DNA of 64,000 nucleotides from Taenia hydatigena (GCA_036345935.2 JADWOT020000006.1:6141543-6205542), one strand, 5' to 3'. Shown: positions 42,101 to 49,164, counted from the first letter of the stretch. The notes: a model not told the origin generated them from the sequence alone. Numbers and translations: made by a program.

Positions 42101-45100
42101 ATACGCTAGTTTTAAAGCTAGTTGAGTAAAACACCCGGAGACTTAATGTGGTAGCATTTGAAGCTTTCCTCATGATTGAAAAGTGGCTTGTTTGCATGCT
42201 ATTGTTTACTCCCCTTCAAAAATAATAGCTTTGGAGTTAATCTTATTCCCATCATCAAACCTAATGCATAGCTTCTGAACCTCCTCCGGATGCTCCTCGG
42301 TTATGGTGATAGCGTAACCTTTTAACCTCGTAGAGGTAATGTCTCACAATAGCGATAAATTTTGGTAGAATTCAAAAGAAAATGCGTCTCCTAACCTCAA
42401 GCCAGGATAGAACTTGATCCTGAACGGGAGCAGTAGCATCTATAAAGCGTTCACCAGCAAAGTGGTAAACTTTGGCAGGAAGAAAAGGGAATGGACCAGC
42501 GGTGGCATCGAATACTTTTCTAGAAAGAAAAGCAGAAGCATAATCATTTCATAGTCGATGATGGAAAGTAACACCCGGTCCTACAGACACTCACTTAAGC
42601 AAAATCTCCAGTTCACGATAGTCATCTGGTTTAACCTCTGTCCGAATGGATTCCAACCAGTAAGGAATGATGTAATCCCAGGTCTGGATTGAAAGAGGTA
42701 GAGAGAAAACGGAGGCGTTATAAGGCGAAAACATGAGGCATGAGAAATGAAACTCACCTCAAAAGTCATCACGTCGTAGGGGATGAGACTACTAATGCGA
42801 CTGAGTCCCTGCTTCACAATTGCTGTTTTCCCACAAAGAGTGTCCCTAAGATGGAAGTAAAGAAGATGCAGATAAGCTTAACGGTCCCGCTATAAGGAGG
42901 AAATCTGATCACCACAATTCAGACACGTTATGGTTTCAGTGCAATAGAAAGCACCAATTAAATTTGCAACGGTCAAAATACCTATTTTCCTAAGACCAAA
43001 AATTCTGCGCATGTTTTTTCTGCTTAGAGCTCATAATGCCGCTTCACGACACAAAACATTAGAAGAGATTGCTGTAAACTGATAAAGAAAACGTTTGATA
43101 TACTTGTGACCAAGGGTCTGTGAAGGGAAGTGGAGGCACCACATATGGGTGACGCTTCAAACCCAATTCAATTGCATTAACAAAGGAGCAATCCTAAATA
43201 ATTGACCCATTTTATAAAGGTGTTTGCATGGATTGCAAGCAAAGCTCCCACCTATTTAATAAACAATTTTGATGCTTGTGTGCGAATAAAATTGGCGTTC
43301 TAAACCTATGTTTCAATGAGTTTCATTGTCTTTAATTCTGCTTCGTAAATTGAGCACTACTTGGCGCTTTGTAATGATGCGTCCAACAAAATGACTTTAA
43401 CCACGCTATCTCAGGAAAGAGACAGCATTATGTCGCATATATAGACTGCTCCTACGCAAGGCCTCGGATCAGTTTATTGCTCAACTACATTAAAGTCGAG
43501 CATATCGAGCTTGGACAAGTTCATTAAGCATTTACTGAATCTTGTTTGATATGAAGCTTTAATAATTATTTACAGTTTCTCTTGACATGGAGGAGTATTT
43601 TACTCACCAGCAGCTTCCAACACGTGCTACTTCAACGGGATGAGGAAGGAGCACTGCCAAAACCACCTCTGGATGGGTGTGCTGAACCTCCTGGATCCAT
43701 TTCAGCATATACTGAAACCGGCGCACGATTAGCTATCAAACTGATGTCGATTTATCATAGCTTTGGGAAAGTTAGGCTCAACTTGAGTTATGAGCTTATT
43801 TTAATGGCAGTCTAAAGCACAACAATCTTATTGCCATTCAGACCATCGCCATAAAGTGTAACTCCCCATCATTCACCACGCTCAGCGCTTTTATCGCAAA
43901 GCATCTGCCACCGGGGCGGCGGCTATTGGTCCGCATGACCGAATAGAGCTCACCTCACTCTTTAGACGCTCGATCAGTTCTCCCAGTTCATCTAAAAGGG
44001 AGAACACGCGGTGACCAATCAGAGGGCGGATTCACTGGCCTCGGTTGTTAGCATGCGTGTACGCTGGTGGGCAAGTAAGCAGACATTTTAAGGCGAAAAA
44101 AAGAACCTGTGCGTTTACACTATAGACCATGTGGCTGTGAATTTGATGCTGGTATAACTTAGTGAAAAATTTAACTTCCACAATAGGATACCCTAAGCTT
44201 TTCGTAGCTGAGGTTAAGGTGGGTGTCTTTTCAATAAAGCAAAGAACTTGGAATGCCCTTACTCTGTCCAATCAATCCATTTTTCTTTCAATTAACTCCT
44301 AAAGGAGTAAGTTACCACATTAAGTGTTTAAAACACAATGGGGAAGGCAAGTGGAAGCGAATCACACTGAAGCGATTAAACACGTTGACATGAAGCAACA
44401 CAAAAGGAGTGAAAAATTACGGTGGCTTTTTGGCGATGCGTAGCCTTGGTAGTAATTTGTCGCTACTATGACAATAAAACGAAGATGTTTGAGCAAAGTT
44501 TAAGGCAATGAGCATGTTACTAACATTTAAACGCCAAAAAATCTAAACAGAAAATTTTCAGGCCTACCTTCATTTGTATACGCAGTGTCCAAAAACCAGT
44601 TAAAAACTCCAGCCGTAATTCGCGTTAAGATGTCCTACCAAAACATATAAATAGCCTTTGTTTTTTATTGTTGCATATTTTTCATAAAGGCTGGGGAAGG
44701 TACTTGAGGGGACGACGTCCACAATGCCAACGAGGTAAACGAATAAAATTCGGTCAAATGACTTACCAAATTTGTCTTTTCGCTAGGTCTACATTTCTCT
44801 CCAACTAACATGGCTCCGTAGACTGCAAGGATTTTGTAATCTTCGTCGTCGTAACGGCCTTCCAGTGTTAACTCCGGCTCGCCATTTGGACCCACTGCAT
44901 ACCGACCGGACACTTGAAATGTCGGCCTGGTTTGGACGCCTCCTTCTCGCTAAGAAAACGAAGATAAAATGCCATAAACATTTCTGAATATAGAGAAGAA
45001 GCGTTAAACCCCTTGTAATCGAATGAGGCGGTGAAAAGACATTTGTGTGTCTAACAAGTCTCAGTCGACACGTAAAATAATGCGTCTACTAAATTGCATA

Positions 45101-48100
45101 GTTGTCCTGTTTCAGAAGAGGTGAAGTAGTTTGAAATTCGCAACCAAAATTTATCAACGGCAAAGCGTGGTGGAAAAAATTTTCGGCTTGTTCTTTATCT
45201 GCTGCTATTTTGACATATGTAATGGAGGAAAGGCTACTACTTTTGAAAGTTTCCGCGTTCTGCAATACACCTTGTTCCGAACGCTTAGAGGGAGCAAAAG
45301 AATCCGGAGAAGTATTAGTAAGTAGAAATCGTGCAAGCTATTACACAATGCAATGCAATACCGTAAAAATGGCGAATGAACAAAATAAACATCAATATGA
45401 AGCCTTCTGAGGAGAAGGAAGATTAATTATCCGAAATGACTAAGTAAACACGTTTCTATGATTCGCTTACTATCTGTGAGCACATCCAGAAGTCACACTT
45501 CAACCACTGCTAACACAGATGAGAACATGCCATCTAACAAGAACAGGTACCAGCAAAAGTAATTACTATGTTTTAGAAGCCAATACTGCGTCACACACCA
45601 TGGCAGACGTTCCATCCAAATTGATCACTGGAATGGAGGGCGAAGGATTGCTGCTGACAATGGAGGACCCAAGAGGGCCAGAACCACCAGCTGCAGGCAC
45701 GAGAAATTCAGAGGCTGGGGGAACAGAACCGGCGGAGGAGAGTTGGGGCGGACCACCAGGACCCGCGGGTCCACCACCGATCCCAACTCCACTGCCTCCG
45801 ACACAACCGCCACTGATGGTTCGCTCCAAACCGCCTCCGGCTCGAGCCCCAGTACCTCCTGGTTCTTCGGGAAGACCCAGAAGTAGCTGACGCCAACGGG
45901 GTTGCGTCTCACGAATGAGAGTCACTATGGCTTCTAACATCATTGGCTGGAGGTCAAGGCCGCTTGCCCAGATGTCGGGTATTTGAGTCTGTGTTGTGGG
46001 AGATTGGGTACAAGGAAATCTCTATGACTAATAGCACAATTGATGGAAATTAAGAAATATAAAGTTCGACTTAGGATCCAAGTAACATTACATTCAACAA
46101 ATAGATTCGATGTAGTCGTGGAGGATATGAAAATGTAACCACCCAACTAATTAAGAAATTCAGCTATGCTTAAATACCAACTTAGAATTTGAATTGGATT
46201 TCCTCTTAACTGTCTGTAAAAGCGTGTGTGTTGGCGAAGAATCAAATTTAGGGCTTTTCACGCTTAACGCATTTTGCGAAAACCTTTCGTCGAACTGCCA
46301 GATAAAGTTGGAACACTGTTTGCTGAGGAATGGCAGATACCGTAGAGTCAAAGAAGGCACGTGTTTACATCAATTCAGAAGGCAAAGGTCTTTAAATTCT
46401 TACTGCTTATCCGCGCATCTTAAATGGATGGGATAATAATTTTGGAATTAATAAGCATGCCTCAATAAAATCCAATTTTATTTTACCACTCAGTCAGGTC
46501 AAATAACCAGATTCATTTCACCTGGTAAATATGTTCCACTGTGCTGGGTTCCTTGTCCTGCGCACTCACTTCGGCGGCCTGCGAACTGTGACGAATTAGA
46601 TGACAGGTCTCACAGAATCGAATGGGACGGTTACCGTTAAGGAAGGCGCATTCAACAGAGTAACAGGTCAGAATAGCCGCGTTGTTCTTGCTGCGACACG
46701 TTTTTGACTCGCACACCATGCTCATCTGGATAGATAGGGGACAGAATTAATTAAGGCAACGTGTTTACACTATTGAAAGATTTTATTGGATGCACTAAAG
46801 TAAAGGGAGCGTACTTGTCTACTAGGGAGTAAGATGTCATTAAGGTGGTCCACGTCACGTCTGTTCAGCGCATCGGCGCAGTCAAGACAGACGTACAGAG
46901 GAGGAGGCTTATTACCGTGCTTGACGGCAACTTGGGGATCCATTGTCATCTAAGTACACAAGGAATTGCACGAAACAGACAGTGACGGTAAATTCAACCT
47001 ATGGACTGAAATTTGTAGCTTATTACCTTCATTGCAAAGGCCTTGTTTGCTTTGTTAGGACAGTCGGTACGTTCACACGTCACTGGCTTCCAGGCTAAAG
47101 TTAAATAACAAGTTAGCTGGGGGTGGGTTGACTTTCTGGTATTTAAAGAACTTCTTAATCACAATTTTCCAAAGTTCTTGTAAAACTATCAAACTTGAAT
47201 GAGAATCCAATGTCACAAAAAAATATATTGACATACGCTCCCAAGCGTAGTGTTTTGGCTTCAAAGAGTCAAAGATTTGAAAAGCAGATGGACAAAGCTC
47301 GGGCCAGTAATGAAAGAGCAGGCATACGGCTGGCAAACGTGCTTCAGTGGACCCATATGCAATCACAGTAAATAAGTCCTGCAAGAAATAGGCAGATAAG
47401 GGTTCGCCACCGGTCGCAACAGTCTTTAGGCAATTACATAGGTTTTCAACAGGTCACTTGTAAATTTTACATGACCAGTAGCTCATTTTTAGTTTAAGCT
47501 TAGAAAAAACTAATGACAAAAAACGCAATAAATTTACCTTATATAAGTCTTTCTTTCGACTGAGCAGACTCTCCAGAAGCCAGGAATGACATTCTTTAAA
47601 AAGAAACGTTGATAAAAATAACGCGTAATCATTTAATAGTCGAATTTATGCATACCAGGACTTTCGACATGTTGAAATACTGTGGTAAGCATAGAGGGAA
47701 TAGAGTCCAGGGCGTAGGAATCCTGAGAATTATTAACTAAAGTTGGAGAACAAATCAATTAAAAAGGGGTCTATAAGATTATTCAATTATTCTGAGTTCA
47801 TTAAGGCTGACCGTAAACCAACGGGATGACAACTGAACACAGAAGCTCTATCACACTAGAATGTACAGTTGGGGGGAAGAAATTGACTGCGGTCGCAAGG
47901 AGAATGGGAAGACCATTGATTTGTTCATCGTCAAGAAATAGAATAACCAAGTGAAGGGTCCGAAGTATATGTTCGCACACATCTGCAGATATACGAAGAA
48001 TCAATGCATTATTACTATCTTTTGACAACTATCTCTCAAGTACAAAACTTAAATTGACGATACAAAGAGATGCACGAATATCGGTAGTAATTTAAACATA

Positions 48101-48474
48101 TTGTTATAAAAACCAAATGCTTCAAAACGTAATAATATTTGCATACTTGTAATACTGGTAAGTTTGCCAACGTTTTCGATCAAATTGACAATAATTATGT
48201 ACAACTGCTCAATCGAACTCTTCGAAAGCATTGCATTTTGATATTCTTCATCAAAATTTGCTGAATTAGCAGCTGTTCTGTTAAAACTAGGATTATCTCG
48301 GATAAATCTAAAGGTAATGAAGGTTTAAATTTACCCGTAAAGCGCAGATTGGAAATACTTAAGCAGATTAATAACATCCCCAGTGGAAGGGATAGGGCTG
48401 ATTCCCAATACAATTTTGCTGTTGATTTCCTGAAACACTTTTAACTTTGTAAATACTAAGCACCTAGAAAACAT
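8619..48474 (-). CDS. unc79: UNC79 homologue, NALCN channel complex subunit (whole gene, 44 exons)
   Basis: Large cytoplasmic alpha-helical-repeat protein which, with UNC80, holds and regulates the NALCN sodium-leak channel in excitable cells. The 44 exons listed separately join in phase to 10,323 nt, a multiple of three: 3440 codons plus TAA. Conserved blocks appear in the order known from animal UNC79. Examples are SPIPSTGDVINLLKYF near the N-terminus, a VIAYG..LLFHYWPEL block, a Cys-rich region (residues about 260-385), PDWKVRFDAMEKIYCLLRQL, QRHLALLLGY, CPWCQTVLETHDE, ARQFLRCTMYNLAPNGLF, LPSLHEDTIGAHLKSGLAQY, YLPWL..MQQG, TWLLLG, YHAFLLCQVWTVYCE and LEFWLKIAPTI. It is longer than vertebrate UNC79 (about 2600 aa) because of Gly/Ser/Ala/Gln-rich insertions in exons 10, 19-22, 28, 32, 38 and 44. 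The sister protein UNC80 was considered, but block order fits UNC79. Exons 24, 25 and 29-31 are the least certain. Confidence 0.93.
10001..10045 (-). CDS. unc79: unc79 exon 43, 45-nt microexon (residues 3257-3271)
   Basis: LITIWVPILNGKQKQ aligns with LIPMWLPMIQSNIKH. Acceptor GCCTCTAG|CTC, donor CAG|GTAAGT. Confidence 0.92.
11153..11227 (-). CDS. unc79: unc79 exon 42 (residues 3232-3256)
   Basis: NGHLLTVLEELKECRSIIVD matches HVISLMEALQECNSTIFV. Acceptor TTCCTAG|GCT, donor AAG|GTGGGT, phase 0. Confidence 0.94.
11396..11536 (-). CDS. unc79: unc79 exon 41 (residues 3185-3231)
   Basis: VWTVYCESAG and NATALEFWLKIAPTITHF match LWTVYCEQSA and TALEFWSRVTPSIL. Acceptor TGTCTAG|GTT, donor GAC|GTAAGT. 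Confidence 0.95.
12084..12131 (-). CDS. unc79: unc79 exon 40, 48-nt microexon (residues 3169-3184)
   Basis: SVAVMSSLYHAFLLCQ aligns residue for residue with SVLHMCSLFHAFIFAQ. Acceptor GCTTCAG|TCT, donor CAA|GTGAGT. Isolated by a 3.6-kb intron upstream. Confidence 0.94.
12900..13345 (+). mobile_element. Truncated TRIM-like element in unc79 intron 39
   Basis: An LTR-end-like CTCAGGAATGACACGGGGCT up to about 12952 is followed by a PBS-like ACTGGCAGTAGG at 12955-12966. Internal sequence is plainly the same as at 14430-14850 (ATGCGAGAATCAACGACGA, CATGTTCTGCAGGAAAGCTA, CGACTAGACACG). No 3' LTR was found. No coding capacity beyond short frames. Confidence 0.6.
14214..15312 (+). mobile_element. Full-length but old TRIM-like LTR element in unc79 intron 39
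   Basis: LTR1 about 14214-14410 and LTR2 about 15121-15312 are diverged copies: both contain a CATG(A/G)CCTCC segment, a TATTATG block and an end TCTTCAGGAA(T/A)GACTTG. A PBS-like TAGTGGTAGCG follows LTR1 at 14412-14422. A polypurine tract GGAAGGAGAGGGGAG lies just before LTR2, homologous to that of the 49.3-kb element. Total about 1.1 kb, no pol. No clear target-site duplication, as expected for an old copy. Confidence 0.7.
15746..15935 (-). CDS. unc79: unc79 exon 39 (residues 3105-3168)
   Basis: Restores Gly across the junction and reads PRDFLLCLERVRTLTWLLLG, matching PKEFIECVSHIRLLSWLLLG; ends LISGFPDQQK. Acceptor TTTAG|G, donor AAA|GTACGT. Confidence 0.95.
16785..16972 (+). mobile_element. 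Solo LTR of the TRIM lineage with intact target duplication
   Basis: 188 bp beginning TGTGATATTTTAG and ending GGGCGCTGCA. It is flanked on both sides by GCTGG (16780-16784 and 16973-16977). Internal landmarks CATGCCAGTAGTCCTCCAG and CCGCCCTATCAATATT match the LTRs at 15.2 and 49.3 kb. It lies in unc79 intron 38, opposite to the gene. Confidence 0.85.
17199..18109 (-). CDS. unc79: unc79 exon 38 (residues 2802-3104), Gln and Gly/Ser repeats
   Basis: Largest exon. PSLHEDTIGAHLKSGLAQYV and ILQYLPWLKSIPTFMQQG match vertebrate QPLHEDTFGGHLKVGLAQ and IRYLPWLYHPPSAMQQG. They are separated by about 200 residues of Ser/Gly/Gln-rich sequence, including a run of seven Gln, where vertebrates have a short loop. 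Acceptor AAATAG|GTG, donor GG|GTATGG. Confidence 0.92.
18972..19145 (-). CDS. unc79: unc79 exon 37 (residues 2744-2801)
   Basis: LVIMDAGGTLEP matches FICADAGTKLAE, and the exon ends LSDVHMIRK like MADMHTLTK. The 3' border matches homology only at the GC donor AAG|GCAATG, phase 0. Confidence 0.92.
19426..19530 (-). CDS. unc79: unc79 exon 36 (residues 2709-2743)
   Basis: IVVESLMNALKFRIYLPDEN matches VVLELLQALKLKSPLPDTN. Donor CAG|GTAACT. Acceptor read as CCTTGAAG|GAG after a pyrimidine-rich run; the upstream border could differ by one codon. Confidence 0.88.
20168..20278 (-). CDS. unc79: unc79 exon 35 (residues 2672-2708)
   Basis: ILRLVIEQCQVDSSLLIEIC then SLCNRTFK, matching LLSFVIQNAVF and LVELCGLCYRAF. 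Acceptor TTTTTAG|CAA, donor AAG|GTACGA. Confidence 0.94.
21096..21502 (-). CDS. unc79: unc79 exon 34 (residues 2536-2671)
   Basis: KRKSLPIETLNTVLENMATY and FETFFRKLSQIRPLPTNLAA are clear UNC79 sequence. Acceptor TATGAG|TG lies directly after an in-frame TGA, so the exon cannot begin earlier. Donor AAG|GTTGTC. Confidence 0.92.
23988..24106 (-). CDS. unc79: unc79 exon 33 (residues 2496-2535)
   Basis: SGNVASIARQFLRCTMYNLA and PNGLFTQLFQ match vertebrate PGNAAGVAKQFLRCIFHQLA and PNGIFPQLFQ. Acceptor CTCTTCCAG|A, donor CCGG|GTGGGT, phases agree on both sides. Confidence 0.95.
24388..24450. repeat. Paired short palindromes with CAGCTG core
   Basis: TGACAGCTGTCA (24392-24403) is a perfect 12-base palindrome inside a larger imperfect one. 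About 25 bases on, GTACAGCTGTCATGTAC repeats the same core. Both hold the E-box sequence CAGCTG. They lie in unc79 intron 32. Function unknown. Confidence 0.45.
25112..25645 (-). CDS. unc79: unc79 exon 32 (residues 2318-2495)
   Basis: A variable Arg/Gly/Ser linker leads into ERCPWCQTVLETHDETTIGL and LATFVHREPGLAAPFLIDML, matching KCHDCGAILEEYDEETLGLA and LSTFIHLSPDLAAPLLLDIM of vertebrates. Acceptor TTGTCTAG|A, donor TT|GTGAGT. Confidence 0.94.
26015..26109 (-). CDS. unc79: unc79 exon 31 (residues 2287-2317)
   Basis: Found by asking what could join exon 30 (phase 0) to exon 32 (needs phase 2). It encodes KRIRLHLESVFPAVDTKPAD and onwards, acceptor TTAAAG|AAG, donor GC|GTAAGA. Frame and codon use look coding, but homology is not clear. 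Confidence 0.6.
28673..28912 (-). CDS. unc79: unc79 exon 30 (residues 2207-2286)
   Basis: Contains GGLRFASPIMKKVSRSHQ and a Ser/Glu-rich linker. Acceptor TTATTAG|TTT, donor CCG|GTATGT. An internal AAG|GTGAGT just after SPIMKK is also a strong donor, so a shorter alternative exon is possible. Confidence 0.75.
30078..30316 (-). CDS. unc79: unc79 exon 29 (residues 2127-2206)
   Basis: Acidic, Ser-rich variable linker. Acceptor TTTATAG|AA is good. Donor AAG|GTTTTG was chosen because it supplies phase 0 for exon 30; an earlier donor CTG|GTATTT breaks the frame. Confidence 0.72.
31982..32429 (-). CDS. unc79: unc79 exon 28 (residues 1978-2126)
   Basis: Starts YEYNSPSGT after acceptor ACTGACAG, continuing ILYK as vertebrates do (ILYKYPY). 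A Gly/Ser/Thr-rich insertion precedes IIEYLIRIVLNTLETQVHIC, matching ILLHLIHITVNTLNAQYHSC. Donor AGAG|GTAGGC. Confidence 0.9.
33603..33828 (-). CDS. unc79: unc79 exon 27 (residues 1902-1977)
   Basis: Contains TSTVFHAFISHVADVLDRNP and HHWLNTLIIILYK, matching STCFNAFIAGIAQVMDYN and QMWLKALLVILYKY. Acceptor TTGTAG|G, donor AAG|GTGAGT, phase 0. Confidence 0.95.
33920..34214 (-). CDS. unc79: unc79 exon 26 (residues 1804-1901)
   Basis: Contains QWVRLLLRFMATVD and VQRHLALLLGYADQAFNIPP, matching LITVLMKFMA and VKRHLYVLLGYDQQ. Acceptor CTGCAG|GC, donor AG|GTCAGG. Confidence 0.94.
34928..35002 (-). CDS. unc79: unc79 exon 25 (residues 1779-1803)
   Basis: 75-nt exon found by splice sites and phase (CTCCTAG|AA, CCGG|GTAAGT). 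It encodes a basic stretch, CENRRSRPSVIKLTGFFP, with no strong vertebrate match. Needed to keep phase between exons 24 and 26. Confidence 0.7.
35480..35796 (-). CDS. unc79: unc79 exon 24 (residues 1673-1778)
   Basis: Contains DLVTDLNNMNKRGDAFQQQF and FNRAVFA, placed like NVANLSDAALWKIKRARFA of vertebrates. Donor GCAG|GTGAGT. The acceptor is uncertain by six bases (CACCAG|A at 35796 or GTGAG|C at 35802); both keep the frame. Confidence 0.78.
35975..36174 (-). CDS. unc79: unc79 exon 23 (residues 1607-1672)
   Basis: Contains CCIQCMEYHFDTVAADRTII and FTWGFFIDRFGILSIGAQ, matching LCLDFQFDTVVKDRP and LSWEFFVNRFETLSLEAQ. Acceptor GTTTCAG|TGT; donor CT|GTAAAA gives the phase needed. Confidence 0.93.
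36367..36967 (-). CDS. unc79: unc79 exon 22 (residues 1406-1606)
   Basis: Contains WVVPLLLQSLTVPDMAGVFW and HPDWKVRFDAMEKIYCLLRQ, then a Gly/Ala/Ser-rich insertion, then SIAHLFSRLIGSLDDYSSVV. This is the most conserved middle part of UNC79. Acceptor ATTTTAG|G, donor AGT|GTATGT, phase 0. Confidence 0.95.
37218..37845 (-). CDS. unc79: unc79 exon 21 (residues 1197-1405), Ala-rich insertion
   Basis: CFPPTLRFIYQLLRCLM and VLRHLLECLNCLVRIGNALQ match vertebrate LPVTLRLIYTIFQEM and ILFNMLNCLKILC. A long Ala/Thr/Gly insertion follows. The 3' border fits phase and homology only at a GC donor (AAC|GCACGT); a GT five bases on breaks the frame. Confidence 0.85.
39324..39819 (-). CDS. unc79: unc79 exon 20 (residues 1032-1196)
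   Basis: Acceptor TTACCAG|CTG, chosen because LKLGDPFGHGG then joins exon 19 as vertebrate KQMELQDDGITMG does, although the frame stays open further upstream. Contains LVLSLLSDMLNLTWMP and a Cys pair (CAYCQDVCWWFELASQLCHH) matching the vertebrate CNLCQSSILCYQLACELL. Donor CCTG|GTGAGT, phase 1. Confidence 0.9.
40291..40823 (-). CDS. unc79: unc79 exon 19 (residues 854-1031)
   Basis: Mostly a poorly conserved Ser/Glu/Lys-rich linker, then TRCLGQMLNLVLRQ, which aligns with NCFILMFDLLLKQ. Acceptor AACAAG|TG, donor CAG|GTATAT, phase 0. Confidence 0.88.
41020..41323 (-). CDS. unc79: unc79 exon 18 (residues 753-853), acidic tail
   Basis: ILTAVEVAIPIKELFTMFRS matches the vertebrate DIMVPLQLLISMF segment, then an Asp/Glu-rich stretch ends the exon. 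Acceptor CTCCAG|ATA, donor GAGG|GTAAGT, phase 1. Confidence 0.9.
42396..42519 (-). CDS. unc79: unc79 exon 17 (residues 711-752)
   Basis: Contains VFDATAGPFPFLPAKVYHF and QDQVLSWLE. Acceptor TTTCTAG|A, donor GAG|GTTAGG. Confidence 0.93.
42595..42683 (-). CDS. unc79: unc79 exon 16 (residues 682-710)
   Basis: Contains WDYIIPYWLESIRTEV, nearly the vertebrate WECIMPEWLEAIRTEV. Acceptor AATCCAG|ACC, donor AA|GTGAGT, phase 2. Confidence 0.95.
42758..42845 (-). CDS. unc79: unc79 exon 15 (residues 652-681)
   Basis: Contains VKQGLSRISSLIPYDVM, matching LKEGLNRILCLIPYNVI. Acceptor ATCTTAG|G, donor GAG|GTGAGT. Confidence 0.95.
43608..43711 (-). CDS. unc79: unc79 exon 14 (residues 618-651)
   Basis: Contains HPEVVLAVLLPHPVEVARVG, a close match to the vertebrate VMVMCLLPKPMEFARVGGYW segment. 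Acceptor GTTTCAG|TAT, donor TG|GTGAGT, phase 2. Confidence 0.94.
43954..43991 (-). CDS. unc79: unc79 exon 13, 38-nt microexon (residues 605-617)
   Basis: Encodes DELGELIERLKSE, matching vertebrate EVGSLVEKLKPQ. Acceptor CTTTTAG|AT, donor GAG|GTGAGC. Phases on both sides fit only this reading. Confidence 0.9.
44568..44634 (-). CDS. unc79: unc79 exon 12 (residues 583-604)
   Basis: 67-nt exon: DILTRITAGVFNWFLDTAY. Acceptor TTGGTAG|GAC, donor GAAG|GTAGGC, phase 1. Confidence 0.9.
44767..44949 (-). CDS. unc79: unc79 exon 11 (residues 522-582)
   Basis: Contains DYKILAVYGAMLVGEKCRPS, aligned with the LLSQFGIWFLVSLCTPSEN block. Acceptor TTCTTAG|CGA, donor TTG|GTAAGT, phase 0. Confidence 0.9.
45599..45988 (-). 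CDS. unc79: unc79 exon 10 (residues 392-521), Gly/Pro-rich insertion
   Basis: Starts TQIPDIWASG and LEAIVTLIRETQPRWRQLLL, matching the VEAVISLLKEAE helix, then runs into a long Gly/Pro/Ser insertion not present in vertebrates. Donor ATG|GTGTGT in phase 0 fits the next exon; its exact place is less certain. Confidence 0.82.
46522..46725 (-). CDS. unc79: unc79 exon 9 (residues 324-391), Cys/His-rich
   Basis: Cysteine pairs (CESKTC, CYSVEC, FCETCHLIRH) close a probable metal-binding region that vertebrate UNC79 also has. Acceptor CTATCCAG|ATG, donor CAG|GTGAAA, phase 0. Confidence 0.95.
46815..46949 (-). CDS. unc79: unc79 exon 8 (residues 279-323)
   Basis: Contains DPQVAVKHGNKPPPLYVCLD and a CxxC pair (CLDC), as in vertebrate UNC79. 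Acceptor TACTTAG|ATG, donor CAA|GTACGC, phase 0. Confidence 0.95.
47027..47094 (-). CDS. unc79: unc79 exon 7 (residues 256-278)
   Basis: Begins the Cys-rich region (WKPVTCERTDCPNKANKAF). Acceptor ACTTTAG|CC, donor AAG|GTAATA. Confidence 0.93.
47237..47378 (-). CDS. unc79: unc79 exon 6 (residues 209-255)
   Basis: Strongly conserved DLFTVIAYGS followed by PAVCLLFHYWPEL, a hallmark of UNC79. Acceptor TTGCAG|GAC, donor GAGC|GTATGT, phase 1. Confidence 0.95.
47538..47593 (-). CDS. unc79: unc79 exon 5 (residues 190-208)
   Basis: 56-nt exon, acceptor TTTAAAG|AA, donor AAG|GTAAAT. WLLESLLSRKKDLYK matches the QLLECLMKYKQEVWK block. Confidence 0.88.
47656..47722 (-). CDS. unc79: unc79 exon 4 (residues 168-189)
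   Basis: 67-nt exon, acceptor TTCTCAG|GAT, donor CCTG|GTATGC, phase 0 to 1. Contains SIPSMLTTVFQHVESP. Confidence 0.85.
47819..48018 (-). CDS. unc79: unc79 exon 3 (residues 101-167)
   Basis: Hydrophobic helical-repeat sequence (HILRTLHLVILFLDDEQING, then NFFPPTVHSSVIELLCSVVI). Donor TTG|GTTTAC gives phase 0. The acceptor AAAAG|AT is weak but is the one that fits the incoming phase. Confidence 0.75.
48147..48307 (-). CDS. unc79: unc79 exon 2 (residues 47-100)
   Basis: Acceptor CCTTTAG|A, donor AA|GTATGC. It contains IEQLYIIIVNLIENVGKL, matching the LYVTLVTLLDLVPLL helix of vertebrate UNC79. It follows a 27-nt intron. Confidence 0.85.
48335..48474 (-). CDS. unc79: unc79 exon 1 (residues 1-47)
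   Basis: ATG at 48474-48472 sits directly after in-frame TAA TCT, so no longer N-terminus is possible in this exon. The spacing from Met to the conserved FQEINSKIVLGISPIPS block matches vertebrate UNC79 to within a residue, which decides the start. Donor GG|GTAAAT, phase 2. An acceptor-like TTTTCTAG lies inside the first codons, so trans- or cis-splicing there is an alternative. Confidence 0.85.
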
Positions 48475-49164
48475 AGATTAACCTACAAGCTTTCGCAGTC
48501 ATCATAATGCTAACGCATAAATCTGCACCTTCATAAAAGGCTATTCAATGTAACCACGCCTCGACGACCTTAAAATAAATTTGTTGTGAAAAATTCAAAC
48601 ACCATGATTAAGACAAAAATTTACTATGCTAGCAAATTTAACTATTTAAGTTTTCCTAAAAATTGTTTTTGCCGGCAAACGAAAGGGCTGACCGCTTTGT
48701 ATTTGAACAATAGAAAATGCTAACAAAATTTAAATGCTACAGCGAAAGTAGAGGATTTCGCCTAATTAAATGTGTGTTTTTTGGACTTTACTATGTAAGC
48801 AATGTTGCGCAATACTTTATTATGACGTGTATAATCTTGTTTTGCATTGATTAGAGCCAAGTTGATAGCAATGCAAGCGGATTCTGGGCGGTAAGCCCCA
48901 AGCAATGGTATGTTTTTTGCCATTCGAAAAGGCGCCTTTACGCTGCTTTTAAAGCAACACCTTTTTAAAGTTTTAGCCGTGGGTGGGTAGAGCATCTTAT
49001 CAGATCCTCTAAACCAAAAAATATCTCCCCCGACAAAACTCAGATAACTCAACTGCAGCAACCCCTGATAATTACTTAATGATAGGTGCTGCGAGAAAAC
49101 AGAGAAGCAAGCCAGTTCGGACGAAGTATGTCGCTTACTCCCACAGAGCAGCGGTAACACTAAC
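48475..49164. other. unc79 upstream region
   Basis: About 0.7 kb between the unc79 start codon and the nested LTR elements. It should hold the 5' UTR and promoter, but I see no clear TATA box, initiator or spliced-leader acceptor. Confidence 0.35.

Noticed and set aside
8619..48474. Identification as UNC80 rather than UNC79
   Set aside because: Both are large helical-repeat partners of NALCN, but the HEDT..GGHLK-like, LLFHYWP, FLRC..LAPNG and Cys-rich blocks occur in UNC79 order.
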